A DNA stretch of 64,000 nt. Source: Nitzschia sp. pyKryTriq1. Its lineage: Eukaryota > Bacillariophyta > Bacillariophyceae > Bacillariales > Bacillariaceae. The notes beneath the pieces were generated by a model, which saw only the letters and a list, made by a program, of their open reading frames with translations, made no database searches and was not told the origin of the DNA. The stretch spans positions 1,240,001-1,304,000 of the forward strand of contig OY101115.1 in NCBI GenBank assembly GCA_956465555.1, written 5' to 3'. Shown here in pieces: positions 21,529 to 31,804 of the stretch. The position numbers were made by a program, and so were the translations under genes. Every line of letters begins with the position of its first letter. The stretch's first letter is position 1.

Positions 21529-22659
21529 ATGATTCGTTACAGTAATATCATTGGAGTGCTTTTGCTCGCCAGCAATGTCGCTGCTTTCAATGTTTTGGTG
21601 ATTGGTGGGACCCGTTTCTCTGGAGCCTACTTGTGGAAGGAGCTGTACGATCGAGGCCACAGTGTCACCGTCTATAACCGAGGCAAGACAAACCCCAAGC
21701 CAGTTGTCCGTGAATCGGATGAAGCATTCCAAGCACGTATTGCTGCGGCCACTTCGCTCAAAGGAGATCGCAAGGATCCTGAACAATTGAAGAGCTTGAT
21801 TGATCCGTCGAAATACGACTATGTATTCGACATGAATGCACGGGAAGAATCAGATACCAAGCCTCTGGCTGAGCTTTTTGCTGGACAGGCTTCCTTCAAG
21901 CAATATGTTTTCATGTCTTCTGCCGGGGTATACCTGAAATCTGAAGAGATGCCACATTTGGAACGAGACCCAGTCGACCCTAAATCCCGGCACAAGGGGA
22001 AGTTGGATTCTGAAAAGGCGTTGGCTGCCTTGGGTCTTCCTTGGTGCTCATTCCGCCCAACATACATCTGCGGGCCTCAGAACTACAACCCCGTGGAACG
22101 ATTTTTCTTTGAGCGCGTCGATGCTGGCAGACCAGTCTGCATTCCTGGTCATGGACAGCACCTCACAGGACTTGGGCACGTTGAGGACTTGGCAGTGGCA
22201 ATGGCCAATGTCATTGGCCGCGAAGACCGGACGACTGGAAAGGTGTACAACGTGCAAAACACTCAAGCTGTTACATTTGATGGTGTTGCGAAGGCGGCAG
22301 CCGCGGTTTGTGGGAAAGAGGCAGAAATCATCCATTATAACCCAAAGGATTTTACTTTTCCAGAGGGCAAGAAGGTGCGTCTCGTCGGAAATAGAAGGGC
22401 TTCGGTTGACCGATTGTCTTTCGTCATACTAACCTTGTTTCTTTAGGCATTCCCTATGCGACCCCAGCATTTCTTCACTGGGATCCACCAAGCCATGGAA
22501 GACTTGGATTGGAAACCAAAGTACGACTCCGCGGAGGCTATCATGAAGGACGCCTACGAAAACGACTTCGTACATGTTAAGGCTGCGGGAGGCTTGAAGA
22601 ATGATTTCGAGTGCGATGACATGATTATCGAAAAGGCCAAGGGTGCCGTTGGTGCCTAA
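21529..22659 (+). CDS. CSP41: CSP41-like chloroplast RNA-binding protein (NAD-epimerase fold)
   Basis: Two exons: 21529-22374 and 22447-22659 (intron 72 bp, phase 0), giving 352 residues. A signal peptide with VAAFNV precedes the Rossmann motif VLVIGGTRFSGAYL. Later come YDYVFDMNAREESDTKPL, YVFMSSAGVYLKS, LPWCSFRPTYICGPQNYNPVE and a C-terminal IHQAMEDLDWKPKYD, as in CSP41a/b of plants. These extended-SDR-like proteins bind and cleave stem-loops in plastid mRNAs and associate with ribosomes and nucleoids. The classical YxxxK is replaced, as is usual for CSP41. The 3' end faces PRMT5, only 55 bp away. Confidence 0.88.
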
Positions 22660-22714
22660 GCATAGTATACTATAAATACCCCCGAGAGTGGCGATAGCGT
22701 CCTCCTATTATATT

Positions 22715-24712
22715 CTACATGGAAACATATCCTGATCTCCCATTTGTGTTGTGGATCGGTGTCACGTCGATTACTTCACCTTTGCGATGCACCTTGGCAT
22801 ACCACTCATACCAAACCTTGCCTTCCGCTGTCTTGCGCCACATGGAAACGCTGACATTGCTGTGCGCAGGGACTGCTAGAGGATCACGGAACGGAAAGTA
22901 GATTGGAAACCAAGAAAACATGTCTTTGGAAAATCGATGGGGGGCAATGGATATGTCGCAAACGACATCCCCACGGGCATAAAGAATAGCCGTGAAAGAA
23001 CCCAAAAGTCCATGAATCGTGACAGGTCCCGAAGACGCTGCTGGTGCTTGACTGACAATACTAGCAATGGCTGCGTCGACTCCACCGTACCCACTACCTG
23101 CCGCAGCTGCAAAGGTTGGATCCGGTGCAAACTCCAAATGGGCAGTTCGTTCTTTGGTTAAGACTCTCGGTGGATGATTGAAGACCCAGCATGGTTGTTC
23201 CGAATGCGTTTGACTTGCTGCATGTGTTCTGACGACATACGCAGTTTCCATGGCACGCTGAATACCAAGTGGTTGCGCGCCCTCGTGCGGTACTTGTGCT
23301 TGTTGTTTGGCCTCTGTATGAAGCCTGACACTGGAGACGGGCGCTAAGAAAGAAGTGTACTGCATGGGAATGGAGATGGTAGTCGGCTTACAGCATGAAC
23401 TGGCTAGGATCGGGTCCAAACATTCCGGAGAAAGTTCGTTGTCACCGAATGACCCCAAAAGTTCGGAAACGATGATATCAATTTGATGGCCTTCCAACGA
23501 TGCCCGTGTCATATTTCGAGCATCTCCATTAATGACAGAGACGATGCCTGCCCAGTCCCGATTGTGACGCGCCATGCTTTTTAGATAAACCACAGCCGAA
23601 GGGTTCTTTTCCACCGCAAATATTTTCAGTGCAACGCTTCCTGCGGGTGCTTTGAGCTGCTGAAAAGCTCTGATAGACCTCATCACCAAGGGACCTCGTC
23701 CAGCTCCTACAACGGCAATGGTCACGAGTTTGGGCCCAGCGGCCGCAACCGCTCCTTCAAGAGGACCCAAACCATCTTTGAGCGCCAGAAACACTGCCTC
23801 TTGATATTTTGTATATTTCACTGGGTCTTTTTCAAACGTTTCGTACATGGAAAATTCCAAATGATCTTTCAGGGGTTGTAGAGGACGTTGCAGACTATCC
23901 AAGTATGCCCTTTCCATGCTCGCTTCTTCTGAATCCAGGGCCTCCTTACATTCGGGCCGTTGTCGCATGTGTCGAATGTACTGCAGATAGGGTAAACACC
24001 GGCTCTCTCCCATGGCACTGTCTACCTTACTACCCAGGTCATGCAACGAGGGTCCCTCCACCATGACTCGGATCGTTCGTCCGATCCGCTTCAACGCTTC
24101 CGTAAAGATTACCTGATGCGACTTGGCCAAAGTTGGATATCCCCGCTTGTTGGTTAAAAAGACATTAGTCGGAAAGCAAATTGCCTTTAGATTCGCTCCA
24201 ATCGCCTTGTGTAGCAAGATTATTTGGGATGCCACAGTGGCCGCTGCAGACTGCATATTGGGCATGGCTTCCATCACCAACATGATACCAATATTGCCCA
24301 GTCCATCACACAATCGATGAAATACATCATGGTCGGCCAAGGCGCTTTCTGTCATGTTCACCTTGATCCACAGTTGGACATTATTAGCTTGTGCTTCCAC
24401 CGCCAAGGCGTTGACTCTTTGGGCGTATTGTACCATGACTTCTTTGCTCGGAATCGCTGGCAAGACCACTGCTGGAATTCCCATATGCATGGCCCATTCC
24501 AGCTGGAGCGGCAGACGACTTAACATGGTCTCTGGGGATGGTACTTCGGGCACGATGCCGACAACTGAGGTTCGCCACCATCGTCCCACCAGTGCCGTCA
24601 CGTCGGTCCTTGGTTCTTGTGTATGCGGAAGCGTCGTAGTGACGAAGTCGTACCCATCTTCTCGTGCATCTTGCAACGACTGAGCCGCGTCCGCTAATAA
24701 TATTTCGTACAT
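22715..24712 (-). CDS. PRMT5: Protein arginine methyltransferase PRMT5
   Basis: A single exon of 665 residues. The N-terminal TIM-barrel domain covers about 1-285. YETFEKDPVKY (290-300) carries the phenylalanine that sets symmetric dimethylation. The SAM site is VGAGRGPL (335-342) and the double-E loop is SELLGSFGDNELSPE (E417, E426). The beta-barrel follows, and the protein ends with WYEWYAKV and a short Gly/Ser tail. PRMT5 symmetrically dimethylates arginines in Sm proteins, histones and other targets. The N-terminus is slightly short compared with relatives, and an acceptor-like TTATTAG lies just inside the start, so an upstream first exon is possible but not found. Confidence 0.96.
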   Translation of the reverse strand: MYEILLADAAQSLQDAREDGYDFVTTTLPHTQEPRTDVTALVGRWWRTSVVGIVPEVPSPETMLSRLPLQLEWAMHMGIPAVVLPAIPSKEVMVQYAQRVNALAVEAQANNVQLWIKVNMTESALADHDVFHRLCDGLGNIGIMLVMEAMPNMQSAAATVASQIILLHKAIGANLKAICFPTNVFLTNKRGYPTLAKSHQVIFTEALKRIGRTIRVMVEGPSLHDLGSKVDSAMGESRCLPYLQYIRHMRQRPECKEALDSEEASMERAYLDSLQRPLQPLKDHLEFSMYETFEKDPVKYTKYQEAVFLALKDGLGPLEGAVAAAGPKLVTIAVVGAGRGPLVMRSIRAFQQLKAPAGSVALKIFAVEKNPSAVVYLKSMARHNRDWAGIVSVINGDARNMTRASLEGHQIDIIVSELLGSFGDNELSPECLDPILASSCCKPTTISIPMQYTSFLAPVSSVRLHTEAKQQAQVPHEGAQPLGIQRAMETAYVVRTHAASQTHSEQPCWVFNHPPRVLTKERTAHLEFAPDPTFAAAAGSGYGGVDAAIASIVSQAPAASSGPVTIHGLLGSFTAILYARGDVVCDISIAPHRFSKDMFSWFPIYFPFRDPLAVPAHSNVSVSMWRKTAEGKVWYEWYAKVHRKGEVIDVTPIHNTNGRSGYVSM

Positions 24713-25669
24713 CAGTCAGTGAAATCATACATAGGAATAGAAACAACAACAACAACAACGACAACAGCAGCAATAGCAATGGGAACAACCAGGTGAGAAC
24801 ACAGACAGTTTGCTCAGAAAACGAGGAGTCGTCGTCGTCGTCGTCGTCAGCCGTCAGTCGTCACGCCACACGTTAACTCCCATAAGAATATTATCATCAC
24901 TCACGTTGGACTTGAGGTGTGTGGAGCCCCACGACTACCGATCCGCGTTCACTGTTACCCATGCTAATACTGATAGAATGAAATAATGCTGTAGAATTCC
25001 AAGTGGCTGGGTCAAACAGGGCTCTCGATTAATGAATGAATGAATGAATGATAGGCCAGGGCGGTGCGAGTACAGTACTGTACGAGTATGAAGTAAAGTA
25101 GTAAGAACCAAAGCTCGTAGGCGGTCGGCAGGTTCCTGGTTCCTGGTTCCTTGTTGTTCCTTGTCTCAGCGGGCGTGATGTCAACAAAACGCCACCCGCT
25201 GACTATGCTGCGAGTATTCGTATTTACTATAGAAAATTGAGTGGTCTCGAAACAAAGATACTGTACATTGTACGAGTATCGTACGTGTACCTGTTAGATT
25301 ACAGTAAAAGAGAGGGAAAAGCTCGCATCAACAACGAGCGTCGCATCGCAAGAACTGTGACTGTTTGTGATTGGAGATCGAGTCGAAGTAGTCATATATG
25401 GTCGAAAGAGTCGAAGAAAATTGGGCGTATGTGCGTCAGCCGTCAGCAAATAACGGTCGGTACGTGCACCTGTACGTGTACATAGGGTGGTCTCGTCATT
25501 GGAAAATGGAAAGCAAAACAGCGCACCGACAACCGACAATGCTTCCCCCGAAAAGCCCAAACAAGCATCAAACAGGCAGTTTCCATTATCCCTTTCGATC
25601 ACTCTAACGATCGAGTGCAGATAGATTCGTAGTAGACAACATCATCATCAACACTGATAGTCAGTCACC
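24713..25669. other. Intergenic, divergent promoters with microsatellites
   Basis: 957 bp containing a CAA-type run (about 24743-24765), a GTC run (about 24827-24848) and an AATG repeat (25031-25051), then GTAC-rich sequence. The promoters of PRMT5 and of the sterol reductase must lie here. No gene was recognised. Confidence 0.45.
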
Positions 25670-27022
25670 ATGCCTGCAAAAAAGGACACGACTAGCCACA
25701 CTTCGGGCGACTGGTCCGTGGGAACCGGCTGCCTTCCAGGTCGCGATGCGTTTGGGCCCCTCTTCCTGATGCTCTCCACACCGTGCTTTAGCATCATTTA
25801 TTACCATGTTGTCACTCAGATGGAAGGAAACTTCTTAGCGTTTGCGCAACTGTGCTTTGAGCAAGGTTTCTTTCACGTGCTGACGACTATCTGGCCCAAC
25901 TCGTTCGATCCCGAAACGTGGAAAATGATCGGTTGCTTCCTGGGATTTGAACTTTTCTTGCAGCGATTCTGGCCGGCCAAGAAGTTCCATGCCAGCATGA
26001 CGCCCAAGGGAAATGTTCCCGTCTACACTGCCAACGGTATGGAATCGTATTTCATCACGATCATAACGCTGCTCGGTCTGGCTCACTTTGGGTACATTCA
26101 GCCTCCCGTAGTCTATGACAAGTTTGGCAACATTTTGGCCAGTATGAATGTCTTTGCTTGGGCCTTGTGCACTGTTCTCCTTATCAAGGGTCACCTAGCG
26201 CCTTCTACGACGGACAGTGGTACCACCGGAAGCTGGATTTATGACTTTTACTGGGGCATGGACCTCTACCCCAACATTTTGGGCTGGGATGTCAAAATGT
26301 TCACCAACTGCCGCGCCGGTATGATGTTCTGGGTGGTTGGCATCTTGTGCTTTGCCCTCAAGAACCAAGAATTGAACGGCGGAAACTTGCAACTGGGCAT
26401 GGCCGTCAATGTCGGTATTCAACTCGTTTACTTGACCAAGTTCTACTACTGGGAAATGGGCTATATGTGCTCTATGGATATTCAGCACGATCGTGCTGGA
26501 TACTACCTGTGCTGGGGATGCCTCGTGTGGGTTCCTGCCGTATACACCTCCCACACATTCTATCTGGTAGAGCACTGCCCCGAATGGTCCGTTACGGGGG
26601 CTGTGACCCTCTTTTTGTGCGGCCTTACCTGCGTCTTTGTCAACTACGATTCGGACAGTCAAAGATATGTGTTTCGCCAATCCAAGGGACAGTGCAAGAT
26701 CTGGGGTAAGACCCCCAACAAGATCATCGCCGAGTACACTACTACCTCCGGAGAAACCAAGAAATCGTTGTTGTTGCTGGATGGATGGTGGAAGATTTCT
26801 CGGCACTTTCACTACGTGCCCGAGATTTTGGCTAGTCTCTGTTGGTCTCTTCCCGCATGGAACACTGGATTCGTGGGACCCTACTTTTACGTCGTCTACT
26901 TGACTATTTTGTTGACGGATCGAGCCTTTCGTGACGACGACCGCTGCAGCAAGAAGTATGGAAAGTATTGGAAGGAATACTGCGATCAAGTTCCCTACAA
27001 GATTGTTCCGGGTGTTGTGTAA
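25670..27022 (+). CDS. DHCR7: 7-dehydrocholesterol (delta-7 sterol) reductase
   Basis: An intact 450-residue polytopic membrane protein with about eight to nine hydrophobic segments. Family marks include GRDAFGP near the start, LKNQELNGGNLQLGMAVNV, DIQHDRAGYYLCWGCLVWVP, then LLLDGWWKISRHFHYVPEI (about 366-384), and the C-terminus DRAFRDDDRC-KKYGKYWKEYC with VPYKIVPGVV. Members of this family in the ER use NADPH to reduce the sterol C7-C8 double bond late in sterol synthesis. Related C14 and lamin-B-receptor enzymes share the fold, but the N-terminal features and length favour DHCR7/DWF5. Confidence 0.95.
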   Translation: MPAKKDTTSHTSGDWSVGTGCLPGRDAFGPLFLMLSTPCFSIIYYHVVTQMEGNFLAFAQLCFEQGFFHVLTTIWPNSFDPETWKMIGCFLGFELFLQRFWPAKKFHASMTPKGNVPVYTANGMESYFITIITLLGLAHFGYIQPPVVYDKFGNILASMNVFAWALCTVLLIKGHLAPSTTDSGTTGSWIYDFYWGMDLYPNILGWDVKMFTNCRAGMMFWVVGILCFALKNQELNGGNLQLGMAVNVGIQLVYLTKFYYWEMGYMCSMDIQHDRAGYYLCWGCLVWVPAVYTSHTFYLVEHCPEWSVTGAVTLFLCGLTCVFVNYDSDSQRYVFRQSKGQCKIWGKTPNKIIAEYTTTSGETKKSLLLLDGWWKISRHFHYVPEILASLCWSLPAWNTGFVGPYFYVVYLTILLTDRAFRDDDRCSKKYGKYWKEYCDQVPYKIVPGVV

Positions 27023-27307
27023 TCAAGGTACATGTTCGTATCATAGTTGCGAGTACAACCGCACAGCACAGTACAGTATTACAATCCCAAGATGACGACT
27101 CCCTCGATAGCTACAATTCCAGAATACTAAGAAGAATGAATCTACTGAGAGGAACGAAAGAAAGAATCGACTCTCTATTAGTATAGGACTAGATTAGTGC
27201 TGTTCTTCAAAATAAATGCAGTTTACAGTGGAGAAACAATATCGTCCTACATGTAGAGAAACAAACTACAGTAGGCCAGGATCCATGTTCAATGTGTCCA
27301 CCCCTTT

Positions 27308-29551
27308 TCATGGGTCAAGCTCATTGCTGGAGTCATCAATAGCCAAGTCACCTGTTTTCGTTCCAGCCTCCACGGGGCTGCTTTCATTGTCATTGCCTTC
27401 CCAATAGACGGCATGGTCGAATTGTGACGCTCGCAACCGAGATCGGCGTGTGCGCAAGGCATTGATAGAGCTAGAAAGATCATTGTTCATGCTCTCCAAG
27501 TTGGGCTCAGAGATCCACGCGCTCTTCAGTGCTTGCTCGACAGTCCATCGTTGCTCAGGGTCCACCCGAAGCAAATTCCTAACTAATTCTTTGGCTTCAT
27601 TCGAGATGTTCGCCCAGTCGTCATCCAAGAATTCCCACGCGCCCGTACGGATTTGCTGGAACAGCTCCGCTTGTGTGTCCCTCATGAAAGGTGGGTATCC
27701 TACCAGTAATATGTAGACCACTACACCCACACTCCACAAATCAGAACTCTGGTCGTGTGGGATATTCTTCAAGATTTCGGGTGCGACGAAGGTTGGCTGT
27801 ACAAATAATATTTCAGGGAGGATGAGTGGAGAACATAGGCGTCGCAAGAAAAACGGATACTACAGCTATATCACACGTACCGTTCCACAACGACTCGTCA
27901 ATGATCGAGGCGAGTGCACGCGACGAGCGAACCCAAAGTCCGTGACCTTGATATGGGCGTCATCCTCCTTCGACTGAAATACAGAAAACACAATGTATGT
28001 GTGAGTCGGACCACATCATACTGTACATTCCAATACGAACCGTCCATTGAATTCAATACTACTTACAGTGAGGAGCAAATTCTGCGGCTTCAGATCACGA
28101 TGGGCTACACCAGCCTCGTGCATGCAACGCGTTGCCTTGAGCAGGACCTTGGTGAGCTTTCGTGCATCCTCCTCTGTATATTTGGTTTTCTCCAAAACCC
28201 GATCAAAAACATCACCACCACCCATATAGTCCATGACCATGTAAAAGTAGTGTTCCTCCTCGTAAAAGTCAAGAAGCTGAACAATGTACTGCCCATATGC
28301 AGAGAGCGATTGCATGATAGAAACTTCGTTCATGACGAACTCATCTTCACTCGCTCGAAGCTTTGCCCGCCGAATGATTTTGACAGCAAATACCTCTTTT
28401 GTGCCCTTATGCACGCACTCGTAAACCGTGGCACATGAGCCCTTGCGGATTTTCCTCTTGACTTCATACTCATCGTCGAACTTCACCTTTCCAGGAGTCC
28501 ATAATGTATCCTTGATAAGTGTGTCATCGATGGTCATTTTTCTCGTCTGTCGTGAGAACGTAATGGCTTCAGGATTCCAAAAGTCTGCGCTGATGGCAAA
28601 CTTGACCGCATTCATGGCTCCCTTGAGAGTCATTCTCCCATTGAACTTCTTCAAGGATGATAAAGAAGCATGCAGATCTCTCGCCATGAGCGACTGATCG
28701 TCAACCTTTGTGACCCATTCACTCTCCATGGCCTGCTCGGCCGTGTAGCGATAGTCCGGATTCACCGTTAGAAGTCTCGCGATTAAGCTCTTGGCCGCAG
28801 GACTCACATTCTTCCACTGCGATTCATGAAAGGTGTAATCTCCGGCTCGAATCTTCCGGAAGAGCTGCTTGAGATTTTTCCCGCTGCCATCCGCCGTGTG
28901 GAACGGAGGATATCCTCCAAGCATCATGAAAAGAATGCAGCCAATACTCCACATATCTACGGATTCCCCGTACGCATTACCCAAAATGATTTCCGGAGCG
29001 ACAAAGGCGGGAGTACCACATCGAGTAGTCAATCCTGCATCAGTCACTTTCCGTGCAAATCCAAAGTCGGCAAAGAAAATCTTTTCCTTCCCCTTGCTTT
29101 CTAGGAGGAGATTCTCGGGCTTGAGATCTCTGTGAACGATGTGATGCTTGGTGTGCATCACCTCCAGTGTCTTGAAGAGAATGATAGCTATATCGCGAGC
29201 ATTCTTCTCGGTGTACACCTGACGTTCCGTGAGTCTCCGGAACAAATCGCCGCCTTTGGCATAAACCTGTACAACATAGAGTTTCTCGGGCTCTTCAATG
29301 AAATCAACAATCGGAATCACATTGGGCAAGTCCTGCAACTCTCTCAAAATCTCAACTTCTCGAAAGACAGCATCCGTGTCTTTTTTCTTCAGCTTGGATC
29401 GATCAATGATTTTAACAGCATACACCGTCTCGGGATCGTTCAGCGGACTGGTCGTGCAAACTGTACCATAACTACCCTTTGCGATCTCTCGCATCACTTT
29501 GTATTTTTTGCTGAACGCCCCATCTTTCGACGAAGGCTCGTCGTCCCCCAT
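27308..29551 (-). CDS. Tandem-domain Ser/Thr protein kinase (CAMK/RSK-like)
   Basis: Three exons: 29551-28067, 27973-27881 and 27796-27308 (introns 93 and 84 bp, phase 0), giving 688 residues. Two complete kinase domains lie in line. Domain 1 has GSYGTV, AVKII (K47), HRDLKPEN (140-147), DFGFAR (162-167), a GTPAFVAPE loop and WSIGCILFMMLGGYPPF. Domain 2 has GSCATV, AVKII (K391), HRDLKPQN (484-491), DFGFAR (507-512) and PTFVAPEI with WSVGVVVYILLVGYPPF. All catalytic residues are present in both, so both look active. The activation loop of domain 2 is rebuilt only with the short middle exon. Substrates are unknown. It has no TM or targeting signal. Confidence 0.92.
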
Positions 29552-30230
29552 GATGATGAGCTGACGGTGTCCCGAGATACCTTCGATCTATTGCGTTGAA
29601 AAGGGTTCGGCGCGGATGCTGGCCTCAGACAGATACACTACTCGTCCTGTCTGTACTAATTATAAGATAAGAGAGGCATCAGTCATCTACGAGTGCGAGT
29701 ACACAAGACACAAGAGGAGCGAGAGACTACGGACTAACGAGGGTTGTTTCATTTTCCTCCCCCCCGCCCGGAAACAAATACACTCAAAAATCCAAGACAC
29801 ACCATCACACCCGCCAGCAAGCTTGCATCGGGCTCCTCGGACGAAGGACAGAGCGAGATAAACAAAGCCTCAGAATGAACACTACCGGTACAGTACTTCG
29901 TACACGATACACGTACTGTACCGGTACCTGGAACATCCAAGGATCGAGCGATCACGCGCACTCCACCTTCCTCCACTGAACTCAAAAGCGCGTTAAATCG
30001 AAACACTGCGACGCGCCAGCCGACCCCGGATCCATCATCGAATCGAAAGAGTCGAGAAGGGTCTACCTGTACTTCTGCTGTCCTACTACTATCTCTAGAC
30101 AGCTGCTATTCAATCTGAAGATACCGATGGCAGGGGGTCTACTACAAGAAGAAGGAAGTAGACTATGCTCACTCTGGCTCTCTCCTAGAGAGAGCTACAA
30201 AATAGATGCTATTGCACCATCCCTGCACGA
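29552..30230. other. Intergenic, GTAC-rich
   Basis: 679 bp with TACCGGTA near 29882 and 29919 and a C-rich patch at about 29759. No gene was recognised. Confidence 0.45.
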
Positions 30231-31421
30231 CTATTTTGCGGCATTGATATTCGTTGCGTTGGGGTGCCTCCATAAATTGTAGTTGCCACCATTTTTGATG
30301 ACATATCGTAGGCCGAAGTAGTGATTGTCTTCTACTTCGGTGAAGGGAACGTAGGCGCAGATCTCGGGATGGGACAGGCAGACACTCTGAAGAACAGCTT
30401 GATCTTCCACAATGATCATTTTCTTGGCCAAAAAGCGGTCAATGGTGTCCAGGAAATACTCGTGAAACTTGATCCATGTATTTTTATAGCCAACAAATTG
30501 CGATCCACTGTGGTAAAAATTCGATTTGCGCTTGTATTTGTCGTTGAATAGATCTTCGGGCGGTGGATTGGGTTTGTGATGTGCCATCTGCATCATTTCT
30601 GTCGGCGGCACCACTTCTCGATGCTGAATCACCGTCTGAAAATTATATCTTTGGTCGCGAAAACACCCAATATCGGACCACATGAACAGGTCACTCCCAA
30701 AAAAGTTCAGTCGAATGGCTTGAGTTGTCAGCCAAGACTTACTCAACCATATCCAAAATAGCTCATATGATTTATGTATTCTCTTTTCTGGATCTCGATC
30801 TAATTGATCCTGCCAAAACTCTTTCGAGTAAAGGGTCCCATAGGGGAGTTGATCCAGTTCAAGGGGCACAATAACTGTCCGATTCTTGGCATGCTCTCGT
30901 AACTCTTTGACCTGGTCGACCACGTCGGCCTGGGTGAAAATGACCATGGCGTCTTGAAGACTCAGCATATTTTTCATCCAAGCATCGTATTTTCCGGGGT
31001 TATACTTGGATCGTACCCGAAAATATCCCGTGACTATGGTGTTTGGTGACTGTATAAGAGTGTCGGCAAGTTTGATGATCTGGGAGTCTTCAAACGGTGG
31101 TTTCATCGTGAGCAATAATTTCGCTGAAGGAAGCGAAGAACCACCGCCTTCGACCTCTATTGCAGTCGTCGGTAGGGCCGGTGGTATTCGTGCTTGTGAA
31201 GATGCACTGCCATCTACGATGCCACTCGCCTCCTGTATCGCTCGTTTTGGACTTTCGTCCACGGCGATCATCTCTCCTGATGGCATTTTCGAAAACAAAG
31301 CCACATAGTTGAACAACAAAACTCCTGCAAACCCAAGGAAAGCAAGTATAGCGTGCGAGGAACGGACCCTAAACTTTGCACTTCGTGACGAAGCTGATTT
31401 CATGTTGATTTGAAGTATCAT
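30231..31421 (-). CDS. HtrL/YibB-like type II membrane protein, copy 2
   Basis: 396 residues from the ATG at 31421, with a second ATG 18 bp downstream (MKSASSRS). Its N-terminal dozen residues differ from copy 1. From RSSHAILAFLG onward it is nearly identical to 19737-20894, including the TM, the WSDIGCF motif and the HSGSQFVGYK segment. Changes include VTGYFRV for VTAYFRI and RDQRYNF for GKTNMYNF. The frame is intact, and indels against copy 1 come in threes, so both copies seem functional. The flanking DNA is unrelated to that of copy 1. Confidence 0.82.
   Translation of the reverse strand: MILQINMKSASSRSAKFRVRSSHAILAFLGFAGVLLFNYVALFSKMPSGEMIAVDESPKRAIQEASGIVDGSASSQARIPPALPTTAIEVEGGGSSLPSAKLLLTMKPPFEDSQIIKLADTLIQSPNTIVTGYFRVRSKYNPGKYDAWMKNMLSLQDAMVIFTQADVVDQVKELREHAKNRTVIVPLELDQLPYGTLYSKEFWQDQLDRDPEKRIHKSYELFWIWLSKSWLTTQAIRLNFFGSDLFMWSDIGCFRDQRYNFQTVIQHREVVPPTEMMQMAHHKPNPPPEDLFNDKYKRKSNFYHSGSQFVGYKNTWIKFHEYFLDTIDRFLAKKMIIVEDQAVLQSVCLSHPEICAYVPFTEVEDNHYFGLRYVIKNGGNYNLWRHPNATNINAAK
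30263..31365 (-). repeat. Right arm of the 1.1 kb inverted duplication
   Basis: This is the inverted match of 19769-20877. The arms are 9.4 kb apart and enclose the CSP41-like gene, PRMT5, DHCR7 and the tandem kinase. Confidence 0.8.
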
Positions 31422-31804
31422 ATACCATTCGAGACCTCAGACCCGTTCCTGGACGATTCTGACTAGAGGGTAATTCTGACATATGACAACAACTTTGATT
31501 GCTTGCTGCGCCATGGTCAAGCTGTACGAAGCAAGCAGCAAGCTGCAAGCGGCATTGCGACGAAAAAATAGGGGGGCATCTTGCTTTCACACGTTCGAGG
31601 GTCCAAGAAGTCGGAAATCACGCCTCTATCCTCTAGCCTCTAGCCACCGGACCGCCTGGCGTGCAAGTCGGAGGGAGAATTTTGCGTTTCAAAAGAAGCG
31701 ACCGACAACCGACAACCAGCACTGACTGACTCATCCATCACCGACTAGCTAATTCTACGGCAGCGTAGTGAGTAGTCTACCCTGCATCTGTCAAGAAGAA
31801 GAGA
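31422..31804. other. Intergenic, divergent promoters
   Basis: 383 bp between HtrL copy 2 and the cryptochrome gene. Nothing specific was recognised. Confidence 0.4.

Noticed and set aside
24384-24788. A Leu-rich minus-strand ORF (MFPLLLLLLSLLLLL) as an upstream PRMT5 signal peptide
   Set aside because: The leucines come from a CAA/TTG microsatellite and the frame differs from PRMT5.
26195-26989. A 264-codon minus-strand ORF opposite the sterol reductase
   Set aside because: It is the antisense shadow of a well-conserved DHCR7 gene and has no features of its own.
22715-31421. A functional gene cluster between the HtrL arms
   Set aside because: CSP41, PRMT5, DHCR7 and the kinase serve unrelated pathways. 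Their grouping looks incidental.
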